DNA from: Hyphomicrobium sp. ghe19
GTDB lineage: Bacteria > Pseudomonadota > Alphaproteobacteria > Rhizobiales > Hyphomicrobiaceae
Direction: 5' to 3'
Assembly: GCF_902712875.1 (NCBI RefSeq)
Contig: NZ_LR743509.1
Location: 2,122,001-2,186,000 of the forward strand
Length of the DNA stretch: 64,000 bases
Under the pieces are notes generated by a model. The model saw nothing but the letters and a program-made list of their open reading frames with translations, had not been told where the DNA came from and ran no database searches. Positions 25,295 to 34,776 of this stretch are shown here, one piece after another (within the stretch, counting starts at the first letter, position 1; each line of letters starts with the position of its first letter). Both the position numbers and the translations under genes were made by a program.

Positions 25295-28018
25295 ATGGCA
25301 GAAGATACCTACGCACAGCACAAACGGCCATCGCCAGACGCGCTTCTCGAGATTTCGCGACGAGAAGCGCGCGGCCGAGGCCGGCTCAAGATCTTTCTCG
25401 GCGCCGCGCCAGGCGTCGGAAAGACTTATGAGATGCTGCGGACGGCTCGCGGGAAGATCAAGGAAGGCGCCGATGTCGTCGTCGGCGTCGTCGAGACGCA
25501 CGGCCGCAAGGAGACGAAGGCACTTCTGCGCGGAATGACGATCATCCCGCCGCGGAAGGTCGAATACAAGGGCAAGGAGCTCGACGAGTTCGATCTCGAT
25601 GCGCTCATTGCGCGGCGTCCGCAAATCGCGCTGGTCGATGAACTCGCTCATACGAATGCGCCGTCGAGCCGGCATCCGAAACGATATCTTGACGTCGAGG
25701 AATTGCTGGATCAGGGCATCGACGTCTACACGACGGTCAATATTCAGCATATCGACAGTCTCAATGAAGTCGTGGCGCAGATTACGGGCGTCCGCGTGCG
25801 CGAGACGGTTCCCGATTCCATTCTCGCCCGCGCCGACGACGTCGAGCTTGTCGACATCACGCCTGAGGATCTGATCCAGCGACTGAAGGAAGGGAAAGTT
25901 TATATTCCCGAGCAAGCGCAGCTCGCGCTCGAGAACTTCTTCTCGCCCGTCAACCTCACGGCGCTGCGCGAGCTGGCACTACGGCAGACCGCTGAACGCG
26001 TCGACGAGCAGCTTGTCACGCAGCTGCGCGCTAAAGCCATGTCGGGGCCGTGGGCCGCCTGCGAACGCGTGCTCGTTTGCATCAGCGACGATCCGCGTTC
26101 GGCAGGGCTTGTGCGGTACGCGAAGCGCGCCGCCGATCGCCTGCACGCACCGTGGACCGCGTTGACGGTCGAAACCCGCCACAGCATCCGCCTTTCCGAT
26201 GAGGAGCGAAACCGCATTGCCGAAGCGCTGCGGCTCGCCGAGCAGCTCGGCGCGGAAACTCTCACCATCCCGGGGAGCTCGCGTAGGATTGCCGACGACA
26301 TTATGGCCTTCGCGCGAGCACATAATTTCACTCAGATCATTATCGGCAAATCCGAGAGGCCGCGCTGGTTCGAAATTCTGCACGGCTCCGTCGTTCACGA
26401 TCTTGTCAGGCAATCGGCCGATATCAGTGTACACGTCATTTCGGGCCAGCAGCTTCCCAACGGCGCGCAGCCGCGACCGACCGTCCGCGCCGCACCCGAG
26501 AAGACTTCGAACAATCTCCTCGCCTACACGTTTGCCGTAGCCGCGATGGCGACGTCACTTGGTTTGGCGTGGCTGATCAAGCCCTGGATCGGCGTCGAGA
26601 GCGTCGACCTCATTTTTCTGACGGGCGTCATCGCCGTCGCGGTTCGCTACGGCCTGTTGCCTTCGCTCGTCACCAGCGTCCTCGGATCGCTCGCGTACAA
26701 TTTCTTCTTCCTTCCGCCGCTCTACACGTTCACGATTTCGGACCCGAAGAACGTCGCGGCGTTCATATCATTCGCGGTCGTTGCAATCGTCGTATCGAAC
26801 ATCGCGGCCCAGACGCGCAGTCAGGCTGTCATAGCGGTCAATCGCGCCAGCACCACGGAATCGCTTTACGGCTTCAGCCGGAAGCTCGCCGCCACGGCCA
26901 CGCTTGACGACGTGCTGTGGGCGACCGCCTTCCAGATCGCGTCAATGCTGAAAGTTCGCGTCGTGTTGCTGCTGCCGGACAATGGCTCCATCGCGGTCAA
27001 AGCCGGTTATCCGCCGGAGGATACCCTCGATGCGTCGGATTTGGCGGCAGCCACGTGGGCATGGATGAATGATCGTCCGGCAGGGCGCGGAGCGGTTACG
27101 CTACCCGGCTCTCAGCGCCTCTTTCTGCCGCTGCACACGGCGCGTGGCGTCGTCGGCGTCGTTGGTATCGATAGCGACAATCCCGGCCCGTTGCTGACGC
27201 CGGATCAGCGGCGTCTGTTCGATGCCCTGATCAACCAGGGAGCGCTTGCGATCGAGCGCGTGCGGCTAGTCGAGGACATCGAGCAAGCGAAGCGCACTAT
27301 GGAGACCGAGCGGCTTCGGGCGGCTCTGCTCACTTCACTGTCGCATGATCTCAAGACGCCGCTCGCTGCAATCCTCGGCGCGGCAAGTACGTTGCGCGAC
27401 GTCGCGGACAAGCTCGACGAGGCGCAGCGGGATGAGCTTCTGTCGACGGTCATAGATGAGTCCGAGCGTCTCAATCGCTTCATCGCCAATCTCCTGGATA
27501 TGACCAAGCTCGAGGCTGGCGCCGTGGCGCCGAAAGCTGAGGTGCACGACGTCAGCGAGATTGTCGATGCCGCCCTCAAGAGAGCGAAGAAGATCCTAGC
27601 CCATCACCATGTGCAGTACGCGCCTGTAGCCGGCAATCCGCAAGTGAGAGCCGATCCGGTCCTCCTGGAGCAGGTGCTTTTCAACGTATTGGACAACGCC
27701 GCCAAATACGCGCCGGAGGGAACCGCTATACAAATCGATGCCTGGCAAGACTACGACCGGATCACCGTGCAGGTTTCGGATGAAGGCCCGGGAATTCCAC
27801 CGGAAGATCTTGAGCGGATCTTCGATAAGTTCTATCGATCCTCCAAAGGTGATCGTGTGCGCGCCGGAACGGGGCTTGGGCTTCCCATTTCGCGAGGGTT
27901 CGTCGAGATCATGGGCGGCACGATAACGGCCGCAAACCGGCCCGATCGCAGCGGCGCCGTGTTTACCATTTCCCTGCCGGCGGGCTTCGAGAGCGAAACG
28001 TTGGATCACGCCGCATGA
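25295..28018 (+). CDS. kdpD: Osmosensitive K+ channel histidine kinase KdpD
   Basis: This is a 907-residue sensor kinase. The N-terminal KdpD domain has Walker-type motifs (LGAAPGVGKTYEMLR; ALVDELAHTNAP), followed by a USP-like domain, four membrane segments (about residues 410-510), a GAF-like region, then HisKA with LSHDLKTPLAAI (His about residue 684) and the ATPase (NVLDNAAKYAPEG; FYRSSKGDR; GTGLGLPISRG). It senses K+ limitation and controls KdpE. Its stop overlaps the kdpE start as ATGA. Confidence 0.96.
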   Translation: MAEDTYAQHKRPSPDALLEISRREARGRGRLKIFLGAAPGVGKTYEMLRTARGKIKEGADVVVGVVETHGRKETKALLRGMTIIPPRKVEYKGKELDEFDLDALIARRPQIALVDELAHTNAPSSRHPKRYLDVEELLDQGIDVYTTVNIQHIDSLNEVVAQITGVRVRETVPDSILARADDVELVDITPEDLIQRLKEGKVYIPEQAQLALENFFSPVNLTALRELALRQTAERVDEQLVTQLRAKAMSGPWAACERVLVCISDDPRSAGLVRYAKRAADRLHAPWTALTVETRHSIRLSDEERNRIAEALRLAEQLGAETLTIPGSSRRIADDIMAFARAHNFTQIIIGKSERPRWFEILHGSVVHDLVRQSADISVHVISGQQLPNGAQPRPTVRAAPEKTSNNLLAYTFAVAAMATSLGLAWLIKPWIGVESVDLIFLTGVIAVAVRYGLLPSLVTSVLGSLAYNFFFLPPLYTFTISDPKNVAAFISFAVVAIVVSNIAAQTRSQAVIAVNRASTTESLYGFSRKLAATATLDDVLWATAFQIASMLKVRVVLLLPDNGSIAVKAGYPPEDTLDASDLAAATWAWMNDRPAGRGAVTLPGSQRLFLPLHTARGVVGVVGIDSDNPGPLLTPDQRRLFDALINQGALAIERVRLVEDIEQAKRTMETERLRAALLTSLSHDLKTPLAAILGAASTLRDVADKLDEAQRDELLSTVIDESERLNRFIANLLDMTKLEAGAVAPKAEVHDVSEIVDAALKRAKKILAHHHVQYAPVAGNPQVRADPVLLEQVLFNVLDNAAKYAPEGTAIQIDAWQDYDRITVQVSDEGPGIPPEDLERIFDKFYRSSKGDRVRAGTGLGLPISRGFVEIMGGTITAANRPDRSGAVFTISLPAGFESETLDHAA

Positions 28019-28707
28019 GCGCGCCTCTCAACGTTCTGATCATCGACGACGAGCCGCCCATTCGTAAGCTGCTGCGCATGGGTCTTGCTACACAGGGCTA
28101 TCAAGTGACGGATGCGCCCAACGCCAAAGCCGCGTTGGAACTCATGGATACGAAGCCGGATCTCATCATCCTGGATCTCGGCCTTCCCGACATGCAGGGT
28201 CTCGATCTGCTGCGTGCGCTTCGCGCGAAGAATGAATCCGTTCCCATCGTGGTGCTCTCGAGCCGGGCGGACGAAGGCGCCAAAGTTCATGCCCTCGATC
28301 TCGGCGCCGACGATTACGTTACGAAGCCTTTCGGCATAAATGAGCTTCTTGCCCGCATCCGCGCAGCTCTACGCCACCAGCTGCAAAGCCATGGCGAGCG
28401 GCCTATCTTTCGTGTCGGAGATCTGAGCGTCGATCTCGTCCGGCGCATCGTCAAAGTCGGCGACCGCGAGGTCAAGCTTTCGCCCAAAGAATACGATCTG
28501 TTGCGGCTGTTCGTTCAGCACGCTGGAAAAGTTCTCACGCACAACTTGTTGCTGCGGGAACTCTGGGGGCCATCAGCGGATTCACAATACGTGCGTGTCT
28601 ATGTCCGTCAGCTCCGGCAAAAAATCGAGACGCATCCGGAAAGCCCTGAATACATTCTCACCGAAACAGGCGTCGGCTATCGCCTGCGCATTCCCGACGA
28701 ATTATAG
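28015..28707 (+). CDS. kdpE: Response regulator KdpE
   Basis: This is an OmpR-family regulator of 230 residues. Its receiver has IIDDEPPIRK, LIILDLGLPD (phospho-acceptor Asp, about residue 54) and VTKPF. The winged-helix output ends in YVRVYVRQLRQKIETHPESP. It activates the kdp genes. It is translationally coupled to kdpD by a 4-nt overlap. Confidence 0.96.
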   Translation: MSAPLNVLIIDDEPPIRKLLRMGLATQGYQVTDAPNAKAALELMDTKPDLIILDLGLPDMQGLDLLRALRAKNESVPIVVLSSRADEGAKVHALDLGADDYVTKPFGINELLARIRAALRHQLQSHGERPIFRVGDLSVDLVRRIVKVGDREVKLSPKEYDLLRLFVQHAGKVLTHNLLLRELWGPSADSQYVRVYVRQLRQKIETHPESPEYILTETGVGYRLRIPDEL

Positions 28708-28718
28708 AGCGTCCCTAA

Positions 28719-29183
28719 ATGCCAACCAGCATCAGCAGCTTTCTCTCGCCCAGCGACGTGTTCCTCGATGTCGGCGAGCCGGACAAAATCTCTCTGCTGA
28801 GCGATCTCGCGCGGCGTGCGGCGCCGTCCGTCGGATTGAGCAGCGACGTCATTGTCACTGAACTCATGAAACGAGAGCGACTCGGATCGACGGGCATGGG
28901 CGGCGGTGTTGCAATTCCGCACGCTCGCTATACCGGACTGAAAAAGCCGTTCGGGCTCGTTGCACGCCTCAAGCCGGCTGTGGATTTCGAAGCGATCGAC
29001 AACATGCCCGTCGATCTCGTTTTTCTTCTGCTGGTGCCGGCTGCTGCCGAAGGCGATCACCTCAACATGCTCGCCGCCGTGTCACGGCGGATGCGTAGCC
29101 GCGAGGTCACGCAAAAGCTGCGCACCCTCCAGGACAAGACGATCTTCTACAAACTGCTCACGGCCGAGCCTGAGAAACATTGA
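28719..29183 (+). CDS. PTS EIIA-Ntr-like protein
   Basis: This 154-residue protein is a PTS EIIA domain of the fructose/nitrogen (PtsN) type. The phospho-acceptor His is in GVAIPHARY (residue 68), preceded by LMKRERLGSTGMGGG. It lies 11 nt after kdpE, on the same strand, and reads as the last gene of the operon. In E. coli unphosphorylated PtsN binds KdpD and raises kdp expression; a dedicated copy inside the kdp operon suggests the same control here. The canonical ptsN usually lies by rpoN, so this may be a paralogue. Confidence 0.86.
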   Translation: MPTSISSFLSPSDVFLDVGEPDKISLLSDLARRAAPSVGLSSDVIVTELMKRERLGSTGMGGGVAIPHARYTGLKKPFGLVARLKPAVDFEAIDNMPVDLVFLLLVPAAAEGDHLNMLAAVSRRMRSREVTQKLRTLQDKTIFYKLLTAEPEKH

Positions 29184-29208
29184 TTGCGCCAATCGGCGAG
29201 CGACCTTT

Positions 29209-30747
29209 CTACGACATAATCGCTTCGATCAGGCGTGGTCCCTTTTGAGCGAGCGCCTTTTCCAATTCGCGTGCTAGCGCTTCTGCATTGTCGACGGCGA
29301 CGGACGGCACGCCGAAACCTTCTCCGATCTTGACCCAATCGAGGTTGGGACGGTCCAGCCCCGTCATCGAACGGGCGACCGGCCCAGGGCCCATTACCCC
29401 TGCCCGTTGGAACTCCACGTTCAAGATGTTGTAGCTGCGGTTGGAGCCGATGATCGTGACGACATCCAAGTTCTCGCGTGCCTGCGTCCAGAACGCCTGC
29501 ACGGAATAGGCGCCGCATCCATCGGACTCGAAATTGATAACCTTGCGATCCGGACATGCGATGGCAGCACCTGTTGCTGCGCCCGGACCTTGGCCGATGG
29601 CGCCGCCGGTCAACATCAAATGGCTGAAGCGTGGTGCGTTCTTTGACGCTTCGAAATAGGGCGCCCCCGCGGTCAACGCCTCGTCCATGACGATGCAGTT
29701 TTCCGGCTGCAGCAGCCCGATGATTGCGGTGACGGACTGCGCGTCGAGCCCCCCGCGCGGCATCGAGACGGGCGCACCAGGCTGACGGCGGACATCATGC
29801 GAAGCCTGAAGCTCGGCCGCGACTGCCTCCAGTGCTCCGAGAACGTCCTCGCCGCGAGCCGCCAGCGTGACGGTCTGTTCTTCGCTGGTCAAATAGCTGG
29901 GCTGTCCAGAATATCCGAAGAACGCAACGGGACGGCGCGTGCCCGCGAGCACAAAGCTTTCGTAACGGCGTGTCAGCGCCTGCGCCTGGTCAGGAAAATA
30001 TGGGAGCCTCGTTGCTGCGGGTAAATCGCCGCCGCGCTCCATGCGCGCGAAGAACGTATCGCAAAGAAGATCGGCGCCAGCCGCGCCGGCAATTCTTCCT
30101 GCGAGCCGCATGCCCGCTTCCGACAATCCCTCGCCGCCCAACAGTATCGCTGACTTTCCGCGCTTCAGCGCCCGGGTTGCCGCCGTCACATTCGCCGGCG
30201 AATAGCTGCCTTTCGGAACGGCGCGCCGATGTGGACGATCGTCGCCCGCCTCACCTTGCTGACAATCATGCGGCACAATCAGAGTTGCGATACCGCCGCC
30301 GCCCGCCCGCGCGCGCTCGACCGCTTCGGCCAGATCCGACGCTATCGCTGCCGCATCGACGTTTCTCTTCATATATGCGCTGACCGTATGGGCGAGCCCT
30401 TCGATGTCGGATGCCAACAACGGATCGGCCGCACGATGCCAAGTCGCATGTTCGCCGATGACGTTCAGGATCGGCGTTCCCGCGCGGCGCGCATTGTGCA
30501 AATTCGTCAGGCCATTGGCGAGGCCGGGTCCTAAATGGAGCAAGCACATCGCCGGTTTGGACATCATCCGGCCGTAGCCGTCGGCCGCTCCGGTCGCAAC
30601 GTTCTCGTGGAGGCAAAGGATGCCCCGCAGACCGGGGACCTGATCCATCGCGAGCACCAACGGCAACTCCGTCGTGCCCGGATTTGCGAAACAGACCTCG
30701 ATGCCTTCGTTCAAAGCGGTGGTGATGAGTGCCTGCGCACCGTTCAT
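29209..30747 (-). CDS. ThDP-dependent enzyme, acetolactate synthase large-subunit family
   Basis: This 512-residue protein has the three-domain layout of the family. The catalytic Glu is in LCLHENVATGAADGYG (residue 48), and the ThDP-binding motif is in FESDGCGAYSVQ and SNRSYN. It is somewhat shorter than IlvB and closer to benzoylformate decarboxylase-like members. No ilvN or other valine-pathway gene is adjacent, so a role in catabolism of a keto acid is as likely as branched-chain biosynthesis. Its substrate cannot be decided from sequence. Confidence 0.85.
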   Translation of the reverse strand: MNGAQALITTALNEGIEVCFANPGTTELPLVLAMDQVPGLRGILCLHENVATGAADGYGRMMSKPAMCLLHLGPGLANGLTNLHNARRAGTPILNVIGEHATWHRAADPLLASDIEGLAHTVSAYMKRNVDAAAIASDLAEAVERARAGGGGIATLIVPHDCQQGEAGDDRPHRRAVPKGSYSPANVTAATRALKRGKSAILLGGEGLSEAGMRLAGRIAGAAGADLLCDTFFARMERGGDLPAATRLPYFPDQAQALTRRYESFVLAGTRRPVAFFGYSGQPSYLTSEEQTVTLAARGEDVLGALEAVAAELQASHDVRRQPGAPVSMPRGGLDAQSVTAIIGLLQPENCIVMDEALTAGAPYFEASKNAPRFSHLMLTGGAIGQGPGAATGAAIACPDRKVINFESDGCGAYSVQAFWTQARENLDVVTIIGSNRSYNILNVEFQRAGVMGPGPVARSMTGLDRPNLDWVKIGEGFGVPSVAVDNAEALARELEKALAQKGPRLIEAIMS

Positions 30748-30997
30748 GGCCCGGTTCCTTTGGTTCGCTGCCGAGAATCAGGACCCGACTTCAATTCCAC
30801 CACACATGTACTCCGAGAACGCCGATTGTTCGACGCATTCAGGTCGGCCTGACAGCGCGGTATCCATGCGGCGCGCTTCTACGGCGCGTTCGCCGACTCC
30901 CAATGCCGAACATCGCTTTAGAGGAGAAATTCCCGCTGGCAAGCGGTCAATTGCTGATGATTTTGAGCGAGATGGAAATCCAAACGGCGCTCGAGGC

Positions 30998-31219
30998 CTA
31001 AGGGCTCTTCTTGAATAAATGGTCGCCTGCAGTCTGCTCCCCGGAGCAGCACCTAATGAGGTCATTGCCAGAAATCGACCTGCCATCGCCAAACTGTATC
31101 GCGACGTTGGATTGACCGCCGGCGATCAGACGGCAGGCCTCCTCCAACGCTGCGTCAAGGGTCGGATGTTCGTTGCCTATTGCTACAGGGATTGCGCCGA
31201 ACGTTACGAAATATGCCAT
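30998..31219 (-). CDS. Hypothetical protein, 73 residues
   Basis: The protein begins MAYFVTFGAIPVAIGNEHPT and contains an LDAALEEACRLIAGG helix. No domain is recognised. GGTGG lies 6 nt before the ATG. Confidence 0.5.
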   Translation of the reverse strand: MAYFVTFGAIPVAIGNEHPTLDAALEEACRLIAGGQSNVAIQFGDGRSISGNDLIRCCSGEQTAGDHLFKKSP

Positions 31220-31343
31220 TCTTTACCACCCAGCCCCACTCGCGATGTGCACGGACTATCCATGCCATTTGGCCAAACGGCGCGCATCCCGAAGCGTTCC
31301 TTTCTTTTCACTCGGGTCTTTTCACTGGGGCTCCGGGGTGCAT

Positions 31344-31357
31344 TGGACTTACGTCAA
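31344..31357. promoter_or_regulatory. FNR/FixK-like box of ccp
   Basis: TGGACTTACGTCAA matches TTGAC-N4-GTCAA with one mismatch. Its centre lies about 86 nt upstream of the peroxidase start, which allows a box at -41.5 with a leader of about 45 nt. The right part is identical to the perfect box at 34721. Confidence 0.55.
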
Positions 31358-31436
31358 TTCGTACGCGCCACGTTCGCGCCAGCTTAGCGATTGTCCCCTC
31401 ATAAAGCGTGACCAGACCCACGGCTTGGAGGCGCCT

Positions 31437-32480
31437 ATGCGCGCACCTGTTGTTTTGGCGGCGGTGGTGTTCCTGACTTCTACCGCTGGGCTCCTCATCG
31501 CTGCAGAAGACCCGGTGATGAAGGAAGCTCAATCGACATTCGCGCCAATTCCTCTCACGCCGCCCCCCGTGAAAGGCGTAACCGCCACTCCCGCACTGGT
31601 CGAACTCGGCAAGGCGCTCTACTTCGATCCCCGGCTGTCCCAAAGCCACAACATCAGCTGCAACACATGCCATCAGGTCGGCCTCGGCGGCGTCGACATG
31701 CTGCCCACCTCCATCGGCCACAAATGGCAACACGGCGCCCGCAATTCCCCGACAGTATTGAACTCCATATTCAACATCGCGCAATTCTGGGACGGGCGCG
31801 CAGCAGATCTGGCGGCACAGGCCGGCGGTCCTATCCAAAATCCCGTTGAGATGGCCACCACTCATGAGCACGTCATCGAAATGCTGAAAGGCATTCCCGG
31901 TTACGAAAAGCTTTTCAAAGCGGCTTTCCCCTCGTCAAAAGACCCTATCACCATGGGAAATGTCGAGGATGCCATCGCGGCATTCGAAGCGACGCTCATC
32001 ACGCCCAATGCGCCGTTCGACAAATTCCTGCGCGGCGACGAGAACGCTTTAACGTCCGAGCAAAGGGAAGGCCTGCAGCTGTTCATGAGCAAGGGCTGCT
32101 CGACTTGCCATTTCGGCATCAACGTCGGCGGGCAGATGTATGCGCCGTTCGGCGTGGTCGAGAAGCCGGGCGCCGAATTGCTGCCGCAGAATGATAAAGG
32201 CCGCTTCGACGTGACAAAGACCGCGAGCGACGAGTATGTCTTTCGCGTGCCGCCGCTCAGGAATGTCGAGCTGACGCCGCCGTATTTTCATAGTGGGAAA
32301 GCCTGGGATCTTCGGCAAGCCGTGGCCGTGATGGGGAACAGTCAGCTCGGTGAAAAGCTGACAGACAGCGAAATCACGAAGATCACGGCGTTCTTGCGAT
32401 CTTTGACGGGCGACCAGCCGAAGGTCACATACCCGATCCTGCCGCCAAGCGACGCCTCGACGCCACGCCCTGAGCCATAG
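31437..32480 (+). CDS. ccp: Di-haem cytochrome c peroxidase
   Basis: This 347-residue periplasmic protein reduces H2O2 with electrons from cytochrome c. It has a signal peptide and two CxxCH haem sites: ISCNTCHQVG (about residue 75) and KGCSTCHFGINVGG (about residue 221). VPPLRNVELTPPYFHSG follows, as in the family. The ATG at 31437 follows GGAGG at 5 nt. An FNR/FixK-like box upstream suggests induction at low oxygen, known for this family. Confidence 0.93.
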   Translation: MRAPVVLAAVVFLTSTAGLLIAAEDPVMKEAQSTFAPIPLTPPPVKGVTATPALVELGKALYFDPRLSQSHNISCNTCHQVGLGGVDMLPTSIGHKWQHGARNSPTVLNSIFNIAQFWDGRAADLAAQAGGPIQNPVEMATTHEHVIEMLKGIPGYEKLFKAAFPSSKDPITMGNVEDAIAAFEATLITPNAPFDKFLRGDENALTSEQREGLQLFMSKGCSTCHFGINVGGQMYAPFGVVEKPGAELLPQNDKGRFDVTKTASDEYVFRVPPLRNVELTPPYFHSGKAWDLRQAVAVMGNSQLGEKLTDSEITKITAFLRSLTGDQPKVTYPILPPSDASTPRPEP

Positions 32481-32512
32481 CGCGCGCACGCGCTTGCGTC
32501 GCCGGCACGGAT

Positions 32513-34135
32513 TTAGCTACGCAGGCCCGGAGCTTCCTGGCCGGTCCGCTCGACATATTCGGTGTAACCACCACCGTATTTGTGGATCCCGTCGGGGGTC
32601 AGCTCCAGCACCCGGTTGGACAGCGCGGCGAGGAAGTGCCGGTCGTGCGAGACGAACAGCATGGCGCCTTCGTATTGCGAGAGTGCGGTGATGAGCATTT
32701 CCTTGGTCGCCATGTCGAGGTGGTTCGTGGGCTCGTCCAGCACGAGGAAATTCGGCGGATCGTAGAGCATTTTCGCCATGACGAGGCGGGCCTTCTCGCC
32801 GCCGGAGAGCACGCGGCATTTCTTCTCCACGTCGTCGCCGGAGAAGCCGAAGCAGCCGGCCAGCGAACGCAGCGAGCCTTGCCCCGCCTGCGGGAACGAA
32901 TCTTCCAGCGACTGGAACACCGTGCTGTCGCCGTCGAGGAGGTCCATGGCGTGCTGAGCGAAATAGCCCATCTTCACGCTGCCGCCGATTTTGACCGTGC
33001 CCGCGTCGGGCTCTGTCGTGCCCGCGATCAACTTCAAAAGTGTGGACTTGCCCGCGCCGTTCACGCCCATGACGCACCAGCGTTCCTTGCGGCCAACATG
33101 GAAATCGAGACCTTCGTAGATGCTGCGACTGCCGTAGCTTTTATGCACGCCCTTTATACTGACAACGTCCTCTCCGGAACGCGGTGGCGATGCAAACTCG
33201 AAGGCGACGGTTTGGCGGCGCTTCGGCGGTTCGACGCGATCGATCTTCGCCAGCTGCTTGACGCGACTTTGCACTTGGGCCGCGTGCGACGCACGCGCCT
33301 TGAAGCGCTCGATGAATTTGATCTCTTTCGCGAGCATGGCCTGCTGACGGTCGAACTGGGCCTGTTGCTGCTTCTCGGAGAGCGCGCGCTGCTGCTCGTA
33401 GAATTCGTGGTTGCCCGCGTACGTCGTCAGCGAGCCGCCGTCGATTTCGACGATCTTGGTCACGATGCGGTTCATGAACTCGCGATCGTGCGAGGTCATC
33501 AACAGGACGCCCTCGTAGCCCTTGAGGAATTCTTCGAGCCAGATCAGGCTTTCCAAGTCGAGATGGTTGCTCGGCTCGTCGAGCAGCATGGCGTCGGGGC
33601 GCATGAGGAGCACGCGAGCCAGCGCCACGCGCATTTTCCAGCCACCCGACAATGCGCCGACGTCGCCGTCCATCATCTCCTGGCTGAAGGAGAGACCCGC
33701 GAGCACTTCGCGTGCGCGGCCTTCGAGGGCATAGCCGCCCAGCTCCTCGAAGCGGCCCTGCACTTCGCCGTAGCGCTCGACGATCTCTTCCATCTCGTCG
33801 GCACGGTCGGGATCGGCCATCGCGGCCTCCAGCTCCGCCAGCTCGGCCGCGACTACGCTCACGGGGCCGGCGCCGTCCATCACCTCGGACACGGCGCTTT
33901 TGCCTGCCATCTCGCCCACGTCCTGGCTGAAGTAGCCGATGGTGATGCCGCGGTCGGTCGAGACTTGGCCCTCGTCCGGCTGCTCCTGGCCGATGATCAT
34001 CCGGAAGAGCGTCGTCTTGCCGGCGCCATTCGGACCCACGAGGCCGACCTTCTCACCCTTGTTGAGGGCGGCGGACGCTTCGATGAAGAGGATCTGATGG
34101 CCGTTCTGCTTGCTGATGGAATCGAGACGAATCAT
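32513..34135 (-). CDS. ABC-F family ATPase (YbiT-like)
   Basis: This is a 540-residue cytoplasmic protein with two ABC domains and no membrane segments. The Walker A motifs are GPNGAGKTT and GVNGAGKST; the signatures are LSGGWKMRVALARVLL and LSGGEKARLVMAKML. Between them is the charged linker with ERFKARASHAAQVQSRVKQL, typical of ABC-F ribosome-associated factors. Length suggests the YbiT subgroup rather than Uup or YheS. The likely role is translation or ribosome rescue. Confidence 0.9.
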   Translation of the reverse strand: MIRLDSISKQNGHQILFIEASAALNKGEKVGLVGPNGAGKTTLFRMIIGQEQPDEGQVSTDRGITIGYFSQDVGEMAGKSAVSEVMDGAGPVSVVAAELAELEAAMADPDRADEMEEIVERYGEVQGRFEELGGYALEGRAREVLAGLSFSQEMMDGDVGALSGGWKMRVALARVLLMRPDAMLLDEPSNHLDLESLIWLEEFLKGYEGVLLMTSHDREFMNRIVTKIVEIDGGSLTTYAGNHEFYEQQRALSEKQQQAQFDRQQAMLAKEIKFIERFKARASHAAQVQSRVKQLAKIDRVEPPKRRQTVAFEFASPPRSGEDVVSIKGVHKSYGSRSIYEGLDFHVGRKERWCVMGVNGAGKSTLLKLIAGTTEPDAGTVKIGGSVKMGYFAQHAMDLLDGDSTVFQSLEDSFPQAGQGSLRSLAGCFGFSGDDVEKKCRVLSGGEKARLVMAKMLYDPPNFLVLDEPTNHLDMATKEMLITALSQYEGAMLFVSHDRHFLAALSNRVLELTPDGIHKYGGGYTEYVERTGQEAPGLRS

Positions 34136-34498
34136 ATGCGCGCTTTTTTTGGCGCTGGCTGCGACAGCACATGCTGCCGAGTCACCGTGCGCACAGGCCC
34201 CGGACAAACGGTTGTTCGGCACCCTTAGGCCATGCGTCGAGCCCAAGGAAGAGCCTTCCGGTCAGCCGCGACATTCGTTCTCAAATGGTGAGGTTGGGGA
34301 AACGCGTTGCGCGCTACGTTTCGAGGCGGCCAAGACGGAGCTGAGGTTTGCGTTCGCCAGATTCCTGGGCCGGCGCTTCCTACGGGAACCGGACCCGCTT
34401 TTTCAGGTTTCGAGTGGGATGCGGCACCGGCCGGCGGGGAGCGTCATATGCCCCCCCCCCAGGATTCATGTCGATGCCGACCGGTTCGAAGCCTTTTC

Positions 34499-34666
34499 TC
34501 ACGCCGCCAATTTTGCGTGACCCGCAGGGTATTCAGAACGCCCGGCAGCATTGCTGGCCTTCGACCGCCAATGTTCCCAGCTCATGCTGGTGTAAGCCAA
34601 CGCGATTCCGAACCCGGCAAACGCCGCGAGACATATCCCAAGATAGTACATTTCGAATGTCGTCAT
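34499..34666 (-). CDS. 55-residue single-span membrane protein under FNR/FixK-type control
   Basis: The sequence starts MTTFEMYYLGICLAAFAGFG, continues IALAYTSMSWEHWRSKASN and ends AGHAKLAA. It is a single membrane span followed by a Trp/His-rich boundary and a short polar tail. GGGAGG lies upstream of the ATG, an excellent ribosome-binding site. A perfect TTGAC-N4-GTCAA box is centred about 62 nt upstream of the start, so a -41.5 placement leaves a leader of about 20 nt. It is small enough to be missed by automatic annotation. A role in low-oxygen respiration is inferred from the box. Confidence 0.65.
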   Translation of the reverse strand: MTTFEMYYLGICLAAFAGFGIALAYTSMSWEHWRSKASNAAGRSEYPAGHAKLAA

Positions 34667-34720
34667 TGTCGCCTCCCTTAGAAGAGTGAGGCGAGTTTAG
34701 AGCGGTGCCCAATTGATGAA

Positions 34721-34734
34721 TTGACTTACGTCAA
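34721..34734. promoter_or_regulatory. Perfect FNR/FixK-type box
   Basis: TTGACTTACGTCAA is an exact match to the FixK/FNR-type TTGAC-N4-GTCAA palindrome. It lies between the orphan ParA gene and the 55-residue membrane protein and can only sensibly serve the latter, because the ParA gene ends here. Confidence 0.75.
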
Positions 34735-34776
34735 TTGCGCCGAATATCAGGCGGTCAATCGTGCCGTCAGCCGGCT

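Noticed and set aside
32582..34228. A 548-codon open frame on the plus strand
   Set aside because: It is antisense to the ABC-F gene and has no domain-like features.
34451..34460. A run of 10 C as a phase-variable switch
   Set aside because: It lies outside any supported gene and does not sit at a sensible promoter spacing. It may simply be a homopolymer in an intergenic stretch.
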